This document shows, in pieces, positions 44,119 to 52,915 of a stretch of 64,000 nt of DNA (positions are counted from its first letter, which is position 1; every line of letters begins with the position of its first letter). The translations under genes were made by a program, and so were the position numbers. The notes under the pieces are model-generated. The model had not been told where the DNA came from, searched no databases, and worked only from the letters and a program-made list of their open reading frames with translations. Source of the stretch: TMED8 sp038125725 (GTDB lineage: Bacteria > Pseudomonadota > Alphaproteobacteria > Rhodospirillales > Casp-alpha2); NCBI GenBank assembly GCA_038125725.1, contig JAYPEK010000002.1, positions 1-64,000 on the forward strand. Direction: 5' to 3'.

Positions 44119-45933
44119 ATGGATGAGATCGCTCCCGACAGCCGCGCCGACACGTTCGCCGACCGCCTGGCGCGCTTGCGCGCCGAGTTGACGGCGCGCG
44201 GGCTGGATGCCTTTCTGGTGCCGCGCAGCGACGAGCATCAGGGCGAATACGTGCCCGCCCGGGCCGACCGTCTGGCCTGGCTGACCGGCTTCACCGGTTC
44301 CGCCGGCATGGCCGCCGTGGCGGCCGACCGCGCCGCCGTCTTCGTCGACGGACGCTACACCCTGCAGGCCGAGGCCGAGGTCGACGGCGCACTCTATGCC
44401 TATCGCCACATCGCCGAGCAACCGGTCACCGACTGGATCGCAGAGGCGCTCTCGGCGGGCCAGCGGCTGGGCTACGACCCCTGGCTGGTGACGCCGGCGC
44501 AATTGGCGCGCTACCGCGCCGCCTGCGACAAGGCCGGCGTCGAATTGGTTGCCGCCGACGGCAATCCCGTCGACGCCGTCTGGCCCGACCAGCCGGGACC
44601 GCCGCTGGCGCCGGTAACCCTGCTGGATGACGGCTTCACCGGTGAAAGCTCCGCCGACAAACGCCGGCGCATCGGCCGTGAACTGGCCGGGGCCGGCGAC
44701 GATGCGGTGGTGCTGACGGCACCCGACTCCATTGCCTGGCTGTTCAATGTCCGGGGCGGCGACGTGCCGTTCACGCCCTTCGCGCTGTCGTTCGCCATCC
44801 TGCGGGCTGATGGCGGCGCTAAGTGGTTCATCGATTCGCGCAAGCTATCGAAGGAAATCACCGGCGCCCTGGATGCCGAAATCGACGTACGGGGACCGGA
44901 CGAGCTGGGCCCGGCGCTCGACCGCCTGGGCGAGGAAAAGCTGACCGTTCGCGCCGACCCGGCGACGGCAGCGGCCTGGATTCACGACCGCCTGCGCGCC
45001 GCCGGCGCCGTCATTTCGGCAAAGGACGACCCCTGCCAGTTGGCCAAGGCTTGCAAGAATGCGCGCCAGATGCAGGGCATGCGCGACGCGCACCTGCGTG
45101 ACGGTGTTGCCGTGACACGTTTCCTCGCCTGGCTGGCCGAGGAGACGCCGTCGGGCAACGTCACCGAGATCGCCGCCGCCGACCGGCTCGAGGCCTTCCG
45201 CCGCGAGCACGACCTGTTCCGCGACCTGAGCTTTCCGACGATCTCGGGTGCCGGGCCCAATGGCGCCATCGTGCACTACCGGGTGACGCCGGAGACCGAC
45301 CGGCGGCTGGAAGCCGGCTCGCTTTACCTGGTCGATTCCGGTGCCCAGTATCCGGACGGCACCACCGACATCACCCGCACCATCGCCATCGGCACGCCCT
45401 CGGACGACATGCGCCGCCATTTCACCCTGGTCTTGAAGGGCCATATCGGGCTCGCTCGGTCGGTGTTTCCGGTCGGCACCACGGGCAGCCAGCTCGACGT
45501 GCTGGCGCGCCAGTCGCTGTGGCGCGACGGCCTCGACTACGATCACGGCACCGGCCACGGCGTCGGCAGTTACTTGAGCGTGCACGAAGGTCCGCAGCGG
45601 ATTTCGAAGATGCCCAACAAGGTGGCGCTCCGGCCCGGCATGGTGATCTCCAACGAGCCCGGTTATTACCGAAACGGCGCCTACGGCATCCGCATCGAGA
45701 ACCTGGTGCTGGTTGTGGCGGCCGACGGCGCGGCGGGGGATGCGGGCTATCTCGGCTTCGAAACCCTGACGCTGGCGCCCATCGACCGCGCGCTGATCGA
45801 TGTCTCCCTCCTGAACGCGAGCGAGATCGCCTGGCTCGACGCCTATCACGCGCGGGTGTTGGAGGCCTTGTTGCCGTCGCTGCCGGCACCGGTGGCGTCC
45901 TGGCTGGAAACGGCGACCGCGCCGCTTGCTTGA
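44119..45933 (+). CDS. Xaa-Pro aminopeptidase (M24B, long form)
   Basis: A 604-residue aminopeptidase P. The first 300 residues form two creatinase-like N domains (DAFLVPRSDEHQGEYVP, YTLQAEAEVDG). The M24 catalytic domain has metal ligands in LVDSGAQYPDGTTDITRT (two Asp), YDHGTGHGVGSYLSVHEGP (His) and VISNEPGYYRNGAYGIRIENL (Glu). It removes an N-terminal residue preceding proline. The 3' end overlaps the convergent methyltransferase gene by 88 bases. Confidence 0.92.
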   Translation: MDEIAPDSRADTFADRLARLRAELTARGLDAFLVPRSDEHQGEYVPARADRLAWLTGFTGSAGMAAVAADRAAVFVDGRYTLQAEAEVDGALYAYRHIAEQPVTDWIAEALSAGQRLGYDPWLVTPAQLARYRAACDKAGVELVAADGNPVDAVWPDQPGPPLAPVTLLDDGFTGESSADKRRRIGRELAGAGDDAVVLTAPDSIAWLFNVRGGDVPFTPFALSFAILRADGGAKWFIDSRKLSKEITGALDAEIDVRGPDELGPALDRLGEEKLTVRADPATAAAWIHDRLRAAGAVISAKDDPCQLAKACKNARQMQGMRDAHLRDGVAVTRFLAWLAEETPSGNVTEIAAADRLEAFRREHDLFRDLSFPTISGAGPNGAIVHYRVTPETDRRLEAGSLYLVDSGAQYPDGTTDITRTIAIGTPSDDMRRHFTLVLKGHIGLARSVFPVGTTGSQLDVLARQSLWRDGLDYDHGTGHGVGSYLSVHEGPQRISKMPNKVALRPGMVISNEPGYYRNGAYGIRIENLVLVVAADGAAGDAGYLGFETLTLAPIDRALIDVSLLNASEIAWLDAYHARVLEALLPSLPAPVASWLETATAPLA

Positions 45934-46475
45934 TCTGGCGTCTGATCCGGCACTTCATACAGATAGACGGGGCTCTGGTAGATGTCGTCGGCGATGACCG
46001 TGTCCGCCGGCCGCCAGCCCGGCAGTTGGAAGGTGTGGCTCAGCACCAAGGTGCCGGGGCGCATCTCCGCCGCCAACTTCGGCGCCAGCTTGCGCATCTG
46101 CGGCCCGGCCAGGTAGCAGACCACCAGCGCCGCGCCGGAGAGATCGCGCCGCATGAAATCGCCGTAGCGGAAGCGAACGTTGCGAGAGCCGCCCAGGGTA
46201 CGCAGGCGCGCCACCAGCCACGGCAGCGGTGAGACCTCCAGGCCTTCGACGTCGTGGTTCGGATAGTTTTCGGCGAGCCGGATGGCGAGGCCGCCCCAGC
46301 CGGACCCGAGTTCAACGATCGCTCCTTCCGGCAGCCGGCGCGGCAGCAGCCGGAAGACCGCCCGCATCACCCTGGGGCCCGTCGGCGTCGGCGGGCTGGA
46401 GTTGGCCAGGGTGAAAACGAAAATCAGGGCGATCACCCCAAGGCCCGCGAACAGCGCAATGATTTCGGCTGTCAT
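45846..46475 (-). CDS. Membrane-anchored class I SAM-dependent methyltransferase
   Basis: A protein of about 209 residues. One N-terminal helix (IIALFAGLGVIALIFVFTLA) precedes a Rossmann methyltransferase core: motif I is IVELGSGWGGLAIRLAE, motif II GLEVSPLPWLVARL, and RFRYGDFMRRDLSGAALVVCYL follows. The ATG at 46475 places the helix at the N-terminus; a TTG at 46499 is possible. The substrate is unknown. The 3' end overlaps the aminopeptidase gene by 88 bases, and the Gln/Ala/Gly-rich tail encoded there is probably disordered. Confidence 0.75.
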   Translation of the reverse strand: MTAEIIALFAGLGVIALIFVFTLANSSPPTPTGPRVMRAVFRLLPRRLPEGAIVELGSGWGGLAIRLAENYPNHDVEGLEVSPLPWLVARLRTLGGSRNVRFRYGDFMRRDLSGAALVVCYLAGPQMRKLAPKLAAEMRPGTLVLSHTFQLPGWRPADTVIADDIYQSPVYLYEVPDQTPDQASGAVAVSSQDATGAGSDGNKASNTRA

Positions 46476-46581
46476 GTGCCGGTCAGCTTTTTCTGGCAAC
46501 GGTTGTCATATGGAAGAATGTAGATAAAATCCGGGCCAGAATCGACTGACTCGATCGACTGGCACGGACCGAGCGGACCTC

Positions 46582-47037
46582 ATGGCATTGTTTGGCATCG
46601 GCAGCAAAAAGAAGAAGCGCAAGCCCCTGGGCCCACCGCAGGATCCCAAGTGGATTCACGGCGAAGGCGGCAGGTTCCCGCGTTTTCTCGACCTCGATCC
46701 GGAAGCGGCCGGGCTGGAGGGCAAGTCCGGCGTGTTCGTCATCTGGCACACCGACGTACAGCCGGGCTGGGTCTACATCGGCAACAGCGCCAACCTGGCC
46801 AAGACCTTTTTCGCGCTCGGCGATAACAAGGACATCCTGGAGTACCGTGACCGGGGCGCGCTCTACGTGTCGTGGAGCTACATCCGCGATGAGTTGCAGC
46901 CCGGCGTCGTCACCTACCTGACTCTGGCCCTGAAGCCGAAGGTCGACAACCCGCAGGTGAAGCCGGAAAGCCAGGTCGACCTGGTGCCGGTCTATCCGCC
47001 GGGGATGGTGCCGAAGGACCACAAGAACAGCCCCTAG
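46582..47037 (+). CDS. Hypothetical protein with possible GIY-YIG-like core
   Basis: A 151-residue protein that I do not recognise. The N-terminus is basic (SKKKKRKPLG). The segment GVFVIWHTDVQPGWVYIGNS, with spacing between GVF-IW and WVYIG, resembles the start of GIY-YIG folds, but no catalytic Arg or Glu can be assigned with confidence. A proline-rich tail (PVYPPGMVPKDHK) ends the protein. It stands alone between a methyltransferase gene and ecm and ends 15 bases from the convergent ecm stop. Confidence 0.6.
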   Translation: MALFGIGSKKKKRKPLGPPQDPKWIHGEGGRFPRFLDLDPEAAGLEGKSGVFVIWHTDVQPGWVYIGNSANLAKTFFALGDNKDILEYRDRGALYVSWSYIRDELQPGVVTYLTLALKPKVDNPQVKPESQVDLVPVYPPGMVPKDHKNSP

Positions 47038-47051
47038 GCACTGTTGCCGGG

Positions 47052-49061
47052 TCAGGCGGCGTCCAGGGCGGCGCCTTCGACGATTTCCGCGATTTCGCCC
47101 ATGATGGCGTTCAGGTCGAAGTCCTTGGGCGTATAGACCCGGGCGACGCCGGCCGCCTTCAGCGTCAGTGCGTCGTCTTCGGGGATGATGCCGCCGGCAA
47201 CCACCGGCACGTCGCCGAGGCCCGCGGCACGCAGCCGGTCCATGATCTCCGTGACCAGCGGCACGTGCGAACCCGACAGGATCGACAAGCCGATCACGTG
47301 CACGCCTTCCTGCTCGGCGGCGGCGACGATTTCCTCGGGCGTCAGGCGGATGCCCTCGTAGACCACCTCCATGCCGGCGTCCCGCGCACGCACGGCGATC
47401 TGTTCGGCGCCGTTGGAATGGCCGTCGAGGCCCGGCTTGCCGACCAGCATCTTGATCGGCCGGCCGATCTTGGCCGAGACCGCGTCGACGCGCCGGCGCA
47501 GTTGATCGAGCTCCGCCACCGACCCCGCGCTGGCGCCGCCGACGCCGGTGGGGGCGCGGTATTCGCCGTAGACCGAACGCAGTGCCGCACCCCATTCGCC
47601 GGTGGTGACGCCCGCGTGCGCGCAGGCGATGGAGGCTTCCATGACGTTGCCGCCTTCGCGCGCGGTGCGTTCCAGGGCGTCGAGCGCGGTCTTGGCTGCG
47701 GCGCCGTCGCGTTCGTTCCGCCATGCCTGCAATGCCGCGATCTGGCGTTCCTCGACTGCCGGATCGACGGCGAGAAAGGCATCTTCCCCACCGGCCAGCG
47801 GCGAGGGTTCGCCCTCGGTGAACTTGTTGACGCCGACGACGATCTGTTCGCCGGCCTCGATGGCGGCCAGGCGCTTGGCGTTGCTCTCCACCAGGCGGCG
47901 CTTCATGTAGCTGGTGTCGACGGCGGCCACCGCGCCGCCCATGGCGTCGATGGCGGCCAGTTCGGCGCGCGCCGCCGCTTTCAGTTCCTCGACCTTGGCC
48001 TCGATCACCTCGGAGCCGTCGAAGATGTCGCCGTACTGGAGGAGATCGGTCTCATAGGCGACGATCTGCTGCAGGCGCAGCGACCATTGCTGGTCCCAGG
48101 GGCGCGGCAGACCGAGCGCCTCGTTCCAGGCCGGCAACTGCACCGCGCGGGCGCGGGCACCCTTCGACAGTGTCACCGCCAGCATTTCCAGCAGAATGCG
48201 GTAGACGTTGTTCTCCGGCTGCTGCTCGGTGAGGCCGAGCGAGTTGACCTGCACGCCGTAGCGGAAGCGGCGCATCTTCTCGTCCTCGACGCCGTAACGC
48301 TCGCGGCAGATCTCGTCCCAGAGATCGGTGAAGGCGCGCATCTTGCACATCTCGGTGATGAACTTGATGCCGGCGTTGACGAAGAAGCTGATGCGCCCGA
48401 CGACGCGCGGAAAGTCTTCCGCCGGCACCTGCCCGGATGCCTTGACCTCGTCGAGGACGGCGACGGCGGTGGCAAGCGCGAAGGCCAGTTCCTGTTCCGG
48501 TGTCGCCCCCGCTTCCTGCAGGTGATAGGAGCAGACGTTGGTCGGGTTCCATTTCGGCAGCTCGGTGTAAGTGAAGCTGATGATGTCGGCGGTCAGCTTC
48601 AGGCTCGGCGCCGGCGGGAAGATATAGGTGCCGCGCGAGAGGTATTCCTTGATGACGTCATTCTGGGTGGTGCCGGCGAGCGATTTGCGCTCCGCGCCCT
48701 GGCGTTCGGCGGCGGCGATGTAGAGCGCCAGCAGCCAGGCCGCCGGCGCGTTGATGGTCATCGAGGTGTTCATCTCGGCCAGCGGAATGCCATCGAACAA
48801 CTGCTGCATGTCGCCCAGGTGGCCGATGGGAACGCCAACCTTGCCGACCTCGCCGCGGGCCAAAGGATGATCGGAATCGTAGCCGGTCTGCGTCGGCAAA
48901 TCGAAGGCGACGCTGAGGCCGGTTTGGCCGCGCGCAAGATTCTTTCGATAGAGCGCGTTCGATTCCGCCGCCGACGAATGGCCGGAATAGGTGCGGAAAA
49001 GCCAAGGCCGGTCCGACATATTCGAATTTTGAGATGTTGCGTTTGCTAATTTTTCCGACAT
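47052..49061 (-). CDS. ecm: Ethylmalonyl-CoA mutase (B12-dependent)
   Basis: A 669-residue B12-dependent mutase. RPWLFRTYSGHSSAAESNALY at the N-terminus and FDLPTQTGYDSDHPLARGEVG fit (2R)-ethylmalonyl-CoA mutase. MNTSMTINAPAAW and GTTQNDVIKEYLSRGTYIFPP are core segments. The C-terminal cobalamin domain has GLDGHSNGAEQI with base-off ligand His548. It converts ethylmalonyl-CoA to methylsuccinyl-CoA in acetyl-CoA assimilation. The product is used by the dehydrogenase encoded divergently at 50573. An AGGAAG site supports the ATG at 49061. Confidence 0.93.
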   Translation of the reverse strand: MSEKLANATSQNSNMSDRPWLFRTYSGHSSAAESNALYRKNLARGQTGLSVAFDLPTQTGYDSDHPLARGEVGKVGVPIGHLGDMQQLFDGIPLAEMNTSMTINAPAAWLLALYIAAAERQGAERKSLAGTTQNDVIKEYLSRGTYIFPPAPSLKLTADIISFTYTELPKWNPTNVCSYHLQEAGATPEQELAFALATAVAVLDEVKASGQVPAEDFPRVVGRISFFVNAGIKFITEMCKMRAFTDLWDEICRERYGVEDEKMRRFRYGVQVNSLGLTEQQPENNVYRILLEMLAVTLSKGARARAVQLPAWNEALGLPRPWDQQWSLRLQQIVAYETDLLQYGDIFDGSEVIEAKVEELKAAARAELAAIDAMGGAVAAVDTSYMKRRLVESNAKRLAAIEAGEQIVVGVNKFTEGEPSPLAGGEDAFLAVDPAVEERQIAALQAWRNERDGAAAKTALDALERTAREGGNVMEASIACAHAGVTTGEWGAALRSVYGEYRAPTGVGGASAGSVAELDQLRRRVDAVSAKIGRPIKMLVGKPGLDGHSNGAEQIAVRARDAGMEVVYEGIRLTPEEIVAAAEQEGVHVIGLSILSGSHVPLVTEIMDRLRAAGLGDVPVVAGGIIPEDDALTLKAAGVARVYTPKDFDLNAIMGEIAEIVEGAALDAA

Positions 49062-49104
49062 CTGACGCTTCCTGTTCGGCGAGTACGAATTGTTAACTTA
49101 TTGA

Positions 49105-49159
49105 AATTACGTGATTTAATACGAAAGATTATTTCGTTTTTTAGTAAAATCACGAAATT
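49105..49159. promoter_or_regulatory. Inverted-repeat operator in the ecm/ccr divergent control region
   Basis: AATTACGTGATTTAA (49105-49119) and, inverted, AATTTCGTGATTTTA (49145-49159) agree at 13 of 15 positions. Between them ACGAAA-GATTA-TTTCGT forms another dyad. The block lies 44 to 98 bases before ecm and 97 to 151 before ccr, in the most AT-rich part of the window. A shared regulator of the pathway is likely. Confidence 0.55.
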
Positions 49160-49255
49160 AATAAATTGTGCGTTGCGGAAACCTACACGACCGTCTAAGA
49201 CGATGCCAGCCATATTTCGAGGCCGCCAACGGCCCAGCAGCAGAAGGAGCCCACC

Positions 49256-50536
49256 ATGACCGAAGCCGCCGAAGTCGTCGAGTTGATGCCCGGCCAGGAA
49301 TTCAAGGACCTCTACGAACTGGGTGAAATCCCGCCCCTCGGGCATGTGCCGGAGAACATGTACGCCTGGGCGATCCGCCGCGAGCGGCACGGCGATCCGG
49401 ACACCGCCATGCAGGTGGAAGTGGTGGAAACGCCGAAGCTCGACAGCCACGACGTGCTGGTCATGGTGATGGCCGCTGGCGTCAACTACAACGGCGTCTG
49501 GGCGGCGCTGGGAACGCCGATCTCGCCCTTCGACTACCACAAGGCCGAGTACCACATCGCCGGTTCCGACGCGTCGGGCATCGTCTGGGCCGTCGGCGAC
49601 AAGGTGAAGCGCTTCAAGGTCGGCGACGAGGTCGTCGTGCACTGCAACCAGGACGACGGCGACGACGAGGAGTGCAACGGCGGCGATCCCATGTACTCCA
49701 CCTCGCAGCGTATCTGGGGCTACGAGACCCCGGACGGCTCCTTCGCGCAGTTCGCCCGCGTGCAGGCGCAGCAGTGCATGCCGCGTCCCAAGCACCTGAC
49801 CTGGGAAGAAAGCGCGTGTTACACCCTGACGCTGGCGACCGCCTACCGCATGCTGTTCGGCCACCGCCCGCATATCCTGCGGCCGGGCCACAACGTGCTG
49901 GTCTGGGGCGCGTCGGGCGGTCTTGGTTCCATGGCCATTCAGCTCTGTGCCGTTTCCGGCGCCAACGCCATCGGCGTGATTTCGGAAGAGGACAAGCGAG
50001 ACTTCGTCATGGGGCTCGGCGCCAAGGGCGTCATCAACCGCAAGGACTTCAACTGCTGGGGCCAGCTTCCGCCGGTGAACGGCGAGGGCTTCGGCGACTA
50101 CATGAAAGAGACCCGCAAATTCGGCAAGGCGATCTGGGAGATCACCGGCAAGGGCAACGACGTCGATTTCGTCTTCGAACATCCGGGTGAGGCCACCTTC
50201 CCGGTGAGCTGCAACGTGGTCAAGCGCGGCGGCATGGTCGTCTTCTGCGCCGGCACCACGGGCTACAACCTGACCATGGACGCGCGTTTCGTGTGGATGC
50301 GCCAGAAGCGCATCCAGGGCAGCCACTTCGCCAACCTGAAGCAGGCCAGCCAGGCCAACCAACTGGTCATCGAGCGCCGCTTGGATCCCTGCATGTCGGA
50401 AGTGTTCTCCTGGGACGATATCCCGGAAGCGCACATGAAGATGCTGCGCAACCAGCACAAACCGGGCAACATGGCGGTCATGGTGCAGGCCGTGAAGCCG
50501 GGCCGGCGCACGCTGGAAGACTGCCTCGAGGACTGA
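49256..50536 (+). CDS. ccr: Crotonyl-CoA carboxylase/reductase
   Basis: A 426-residue medium-chain reductase of the Ccr type: PLGHVPENMYAWAIRRERHG, VNYNGVWAALGTPISPFDYH, IAGSDASGIVWAVGD, the cofactor motif WGASGGLGSMAIQLC, and YNLTMDARFVWMRQKRIQGSHF. It reductively carboxylates crotonyl-CoA to (2S)-ethylmalonyl-CoA with NADPH and CO2, the signature step of the ethylmalonyl-CoA pathway. AAGGAG precedes the ATG. It diverges from ecm and is followed 36 bases later by mcd. Confidence 0.96.
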   Translation: MTEAAEVVELMPGQEFKDLYELGEIPPLGHVPENMYAWAIRRERHGDPDTAMQVEVVETPKLDSHDVLVMVMAAGVNYNGVWAALGTPISPFDYHKAEYHIAGSDASGIVWAVGDKVKRFKVGDEVVVHCNQDDGDDEECNGGDPMYSTSQRIWGYETPDGSFAQFARVQAQQCMPRPKHLTWEESACYTLTLATAYRMLFGHRPHILRPGHNVLVWGASGGLGSMAIQLCAVSGANAIGVISEEDKRDFVMGLGAKGVINRKDFNCWGQLPPVNGEGFGDYMKETRKFGKAIWEITGKGNDVDFVFEHPGEATFPVSCNVVKRGGMVVFCAGTTGYNLTMDARFVWMRQKRIQGSHFANLKQASQANQLVIERRLDPCMSEVFSWDDIPEAHMKMLRNQHKPGNMAVMVQAVKPGRRTLEDCLED

Positions 50537-50572
50537 ACCTCCTCCTCTAAGACTAGACTGGGAGACCAAGAC

Positions 50573-52249
50573 ATGGACGGGTCGCTGATCGGCGAGAATC
50601 CCTTGCTCGACAATCTTTTCGCCACCTGCGAGGACGCCCTTGCGGCGGCCGATGAGATCGTCATCGCCGCCCGCCAGGGCCTCGCCGACAAGGTCATGCG
50701 GGACGGCCGTGTCGACGGTGCCGCGCTGGAGGCCGAGCAGTTTGCCGCGCACGGTTTCGCCTGGCTCAACACTTACGCCGCCGGCATCCGCCACATGCTC
50801 GACTGGGGCCGCCGATTGGAAGCGGAGGGCAAGCTGGGTGAGCTCGAGCAGCTTATGGTGCAGGCGGCCTTCGGCGAATACCTGAACCAGATCTCGGGCG
50901 GCATCGCCATCTCCCAGGTGGAGGTGGTGCGGCTTTCCGACATCGGCGTCTCCAATGAACAGCTTCATGCCGCCTGCAACGACGCCATGCAGAAGCTGAT
51001 GGCGGCGGGCAACACCAATGCGGTGCGTCTCCGCATCGGCCAGTTGATCGCCGACGGCCACTACGGCGAGCTCGGCCTCGGCGACGAGACTCTCGACATG
51101 ATCCGCGACCAGTTCCGCCGCTTCGTCGAGGAACAGGTCATGCCCGATGCGCATGAATGGCACCTGGCGGACGATTTCATCCCGATGCCGGTGGTCGAGC
51201 AGATGGCGGAACTCGGCGTCTTCGGGCTCACCGTGCCGGAGGAATACAGCGGCCTCGGGCTCGGCAAGATTTCCATGTGCCTGGTGACCGAGGAACTGTC
51301 GCGCGGCTACATCGGCGTCGGCTCCTTGGGCACGCGCTCCGAGATCGCCGCCGAGTTGATCCGCTTGGGCGGCACCGAGGAACAGAAGGAACATTACCTG
51401 CCGAAGATCGCGTCCGGCGAGATCCTGCCGACCGCAGTCTTCACCGAGCCCAACACCGGCTCCGACCTGGCTTCCTTGCGCACCCGCGCCGAGCTTTCGG
51501 GCGACGTCTACAAGGTGAAAGGCAACAAGACCTGGATCACCCACGCGGCGCGCACCGACATGATGACGCTGCTGGCCCGCACCAACCCCGACGAGCCCGG
51601 TTACAAAGGGCTTTCCATGTTTCTGGCGGAAAAGCCGCGCTCCGACGATCCGGAAAACCCGTTCCCCGCCGACGGCATGTCCGGCGGCGAGATCGAGGTG
51701 CTCGGCTACCGGGGCATGAAGGAATACGAGATCGGCTTCGACGGTTTCGAGATTCCGAAAGGCCAACTGCTCGGCGGCGAGGAGGGGCAGGGCTTCAAGC
51801 AGCTCATGGCGACCTTCGAATCGGCCCGCATCCAGACCGCGGCGCGTGCCGTCGGCGTGGCGCAGAACGCCATGGAACTGGGCATGGCCTACGCCCAGGA
51901 ACGCATCCAGTTCGGCAAGCCGATCTACGTTTTCCCGCGCGTCTTCGGCAAGCTCGCCTGGATGGCGGTGGAGACCATGATCGCCCGCCAGCTCACCTAC
52001 GACGCGGCGCGGGAAAAGGACTCCGACCGCCGCTGCGACATCGAGGCCGGCATGGCCAAGCTGCTCGCCGCCCGCGTCGCCTGGTCCAACGCCGACAACG
52101 CCCTGCAGATTCACGGCGGCAACGGCTACGCGTTGGAATATCCGATCAGCCGCGTGCTCTGCGATGCCCGCATCCTCAACATCTTCGAGGGGGCGGCGGA
52201 AATCCAGAGCCACGTCATCGCGCGCGGGCTGTTGAGCGGCCGCAACTGA
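50573..52249 (+). CDS. mcd: Methylsuccinyl-CoA dehydrogenase
   Basis: A 558-residue acyl-CoA-dehydrogenase-family protein. The N-terminal extension of about 150 residues (LLDNLFATCEDALAAADEIV, IRHMLDWGRRLEAEGKL) is typical of Mcd. The catalytic part has FGLTVPEEYSGLGLG, AVFTEPNTGSDLASLRTRA and IHGGNGYALEYPISRVLCDARILNIFEG-type segments split across the C-terminal domain. It oxidises (2S)-methylsuccinyl-CoA to mesaconyl-CoA and needs ETF, encoded at 12155-13842. Cotranscribed with ccr. Confidence 0.93.
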   Translation: MDGSLIGENPLLDNLFATCEDALAAADEIVIAARQGLADKVMRDGRVDGAALEAEQFAAHGFAWLNTYAAGIRHMLDWGRRLEAEGKLGELEQLMVQAAFGEYLNQISGGIAISQVEVVRLSDIGVSNEQLHAACNDAMQKLMAAGNTNAVRLRIGQLIADGHYGELGLGDETLDMIRDQFRRFVEEQVMPDAHEWHLADDFIPMPVVEQMAELGVFGLTVPEEYSGLGLGKISMCLVTEELSRGYIGVGSLGTRSEIAAELIRLGGTEEQKEHYLPKIASGEILPTAVFTEPNTGSDLASLRTRAELSGDVYKVKGNKTWITHAARTDMMTLLARTNPDEPGYKGLSMFLAEKPRSDDPENPFPADGMSGGEIEVLGYRGMKEYEIGFDGFEIPKGQLLGGEEGQGFKQLMATFESARIQTAARAVGVAQNAMELGMAYAQERIQFGKPIYVFPRVFGKLAWMAVETMIARQLTYDAAREKDSDRRCDIEAGMAKLLAARVAWSNADNALQIHGGNGYALEYPISRVLCDARILNIFEGAAEIQSHVIARGLLSGRN

Positions 52250-52354
52250 GCGGGCATCCGCTCCTCTCTTGTGTGCGGGCTGGACGCAGGCCGGCTGCTT
52301 TCCTGTATGACCAATCGGCCCTAGTATTCCGACGTCAATGACTGGAGGCGTCAC

Positions 52355-52846
52355 ATGAGCGGGCCGGCACCGACCCTGCACCTGCTTTGCGGCAAGATCG
52401 CCGCCGGCAAGTCGACCCTCGCGGCCGAGCTTTCCAAACATCCTGAGACCGTGCTCCTCGCCGAGGACCGGTGGCTGGCGGCGCTGTATCCGGGGGAAAT
52501 CCATGATCTTGAGGCCTACGTCCGCTGCTCGGGACGTTTGCGTGACGTCATCGGCGAGCACGTCGAGGCGTTGCTGCGCGCCGGGCTTTCCGTCGTCCTC
52601 GATTTTCCCGCCAATCGGTTGGACAGCCGGCGCTGGATGATGGGCATCATCGAACGCGCGGGCGCACGGCATGTCCTGCATGTCCTCGAGGTGCCGGACG
52701 CGGTCTGCAAGGAACGTCTGCGTCTGCGCAACCTGGCGGGCGATCACGCCTTTCAGGCGAGCGAGGCGGACTTCGATCTGTTCACCCGCTACTTTCAGCC
52801 GCCGACCGAAGCCGAGGGTTTCGATATCGAGGTCCACCGGCCGTAA
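52355..52846 (+). CDS. P-loop kinase-like AAA protein
   Basis: A 163-residue protein with Walker A CGKIAAGKST at residues 12-21 and LLAEDRWLAALYP, which may supply the catalytic Asp. DFPANRLDSRRW and RLRLRNLAGDH resemble the lid region of small nucleotide or antibiotic kinases (zeta/Cpt-like group). No antitoxin gene is adjacent, so a toxin role is not supported. Its substrate is unknown. It lies 105 bases after mcd. Confidence 0.7.
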   Translation: MSGPAPTLHLLCGKIAAGKSTLAAELSKHPETVLLAEDRWLAALYPGEIHDLEAYVRCSGRLRDVIGEHVEALLRAGLSVVLDFPANRLDSRRWMMGIIERAGARHVLHVLEVPDAVCKERLRLRNLAGDHAFQASEADFDLFTRYFQPPTEAEGFDIEVHRP

Positions 52847-52915
52847 ACGCGGGGATGACGGCGCGCGGGTTTCCGGGTATTGATGATGCCCCCTGATCCG
52901 AACACCGGAGCCGTC

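Noticed and set aside
52355..52846. Zeta-type toxin of a toxin-antitoxin pair
   Set aside because: Only a general P-loop kinase pattern is visible, and no small antitoxin gene lies next to it.
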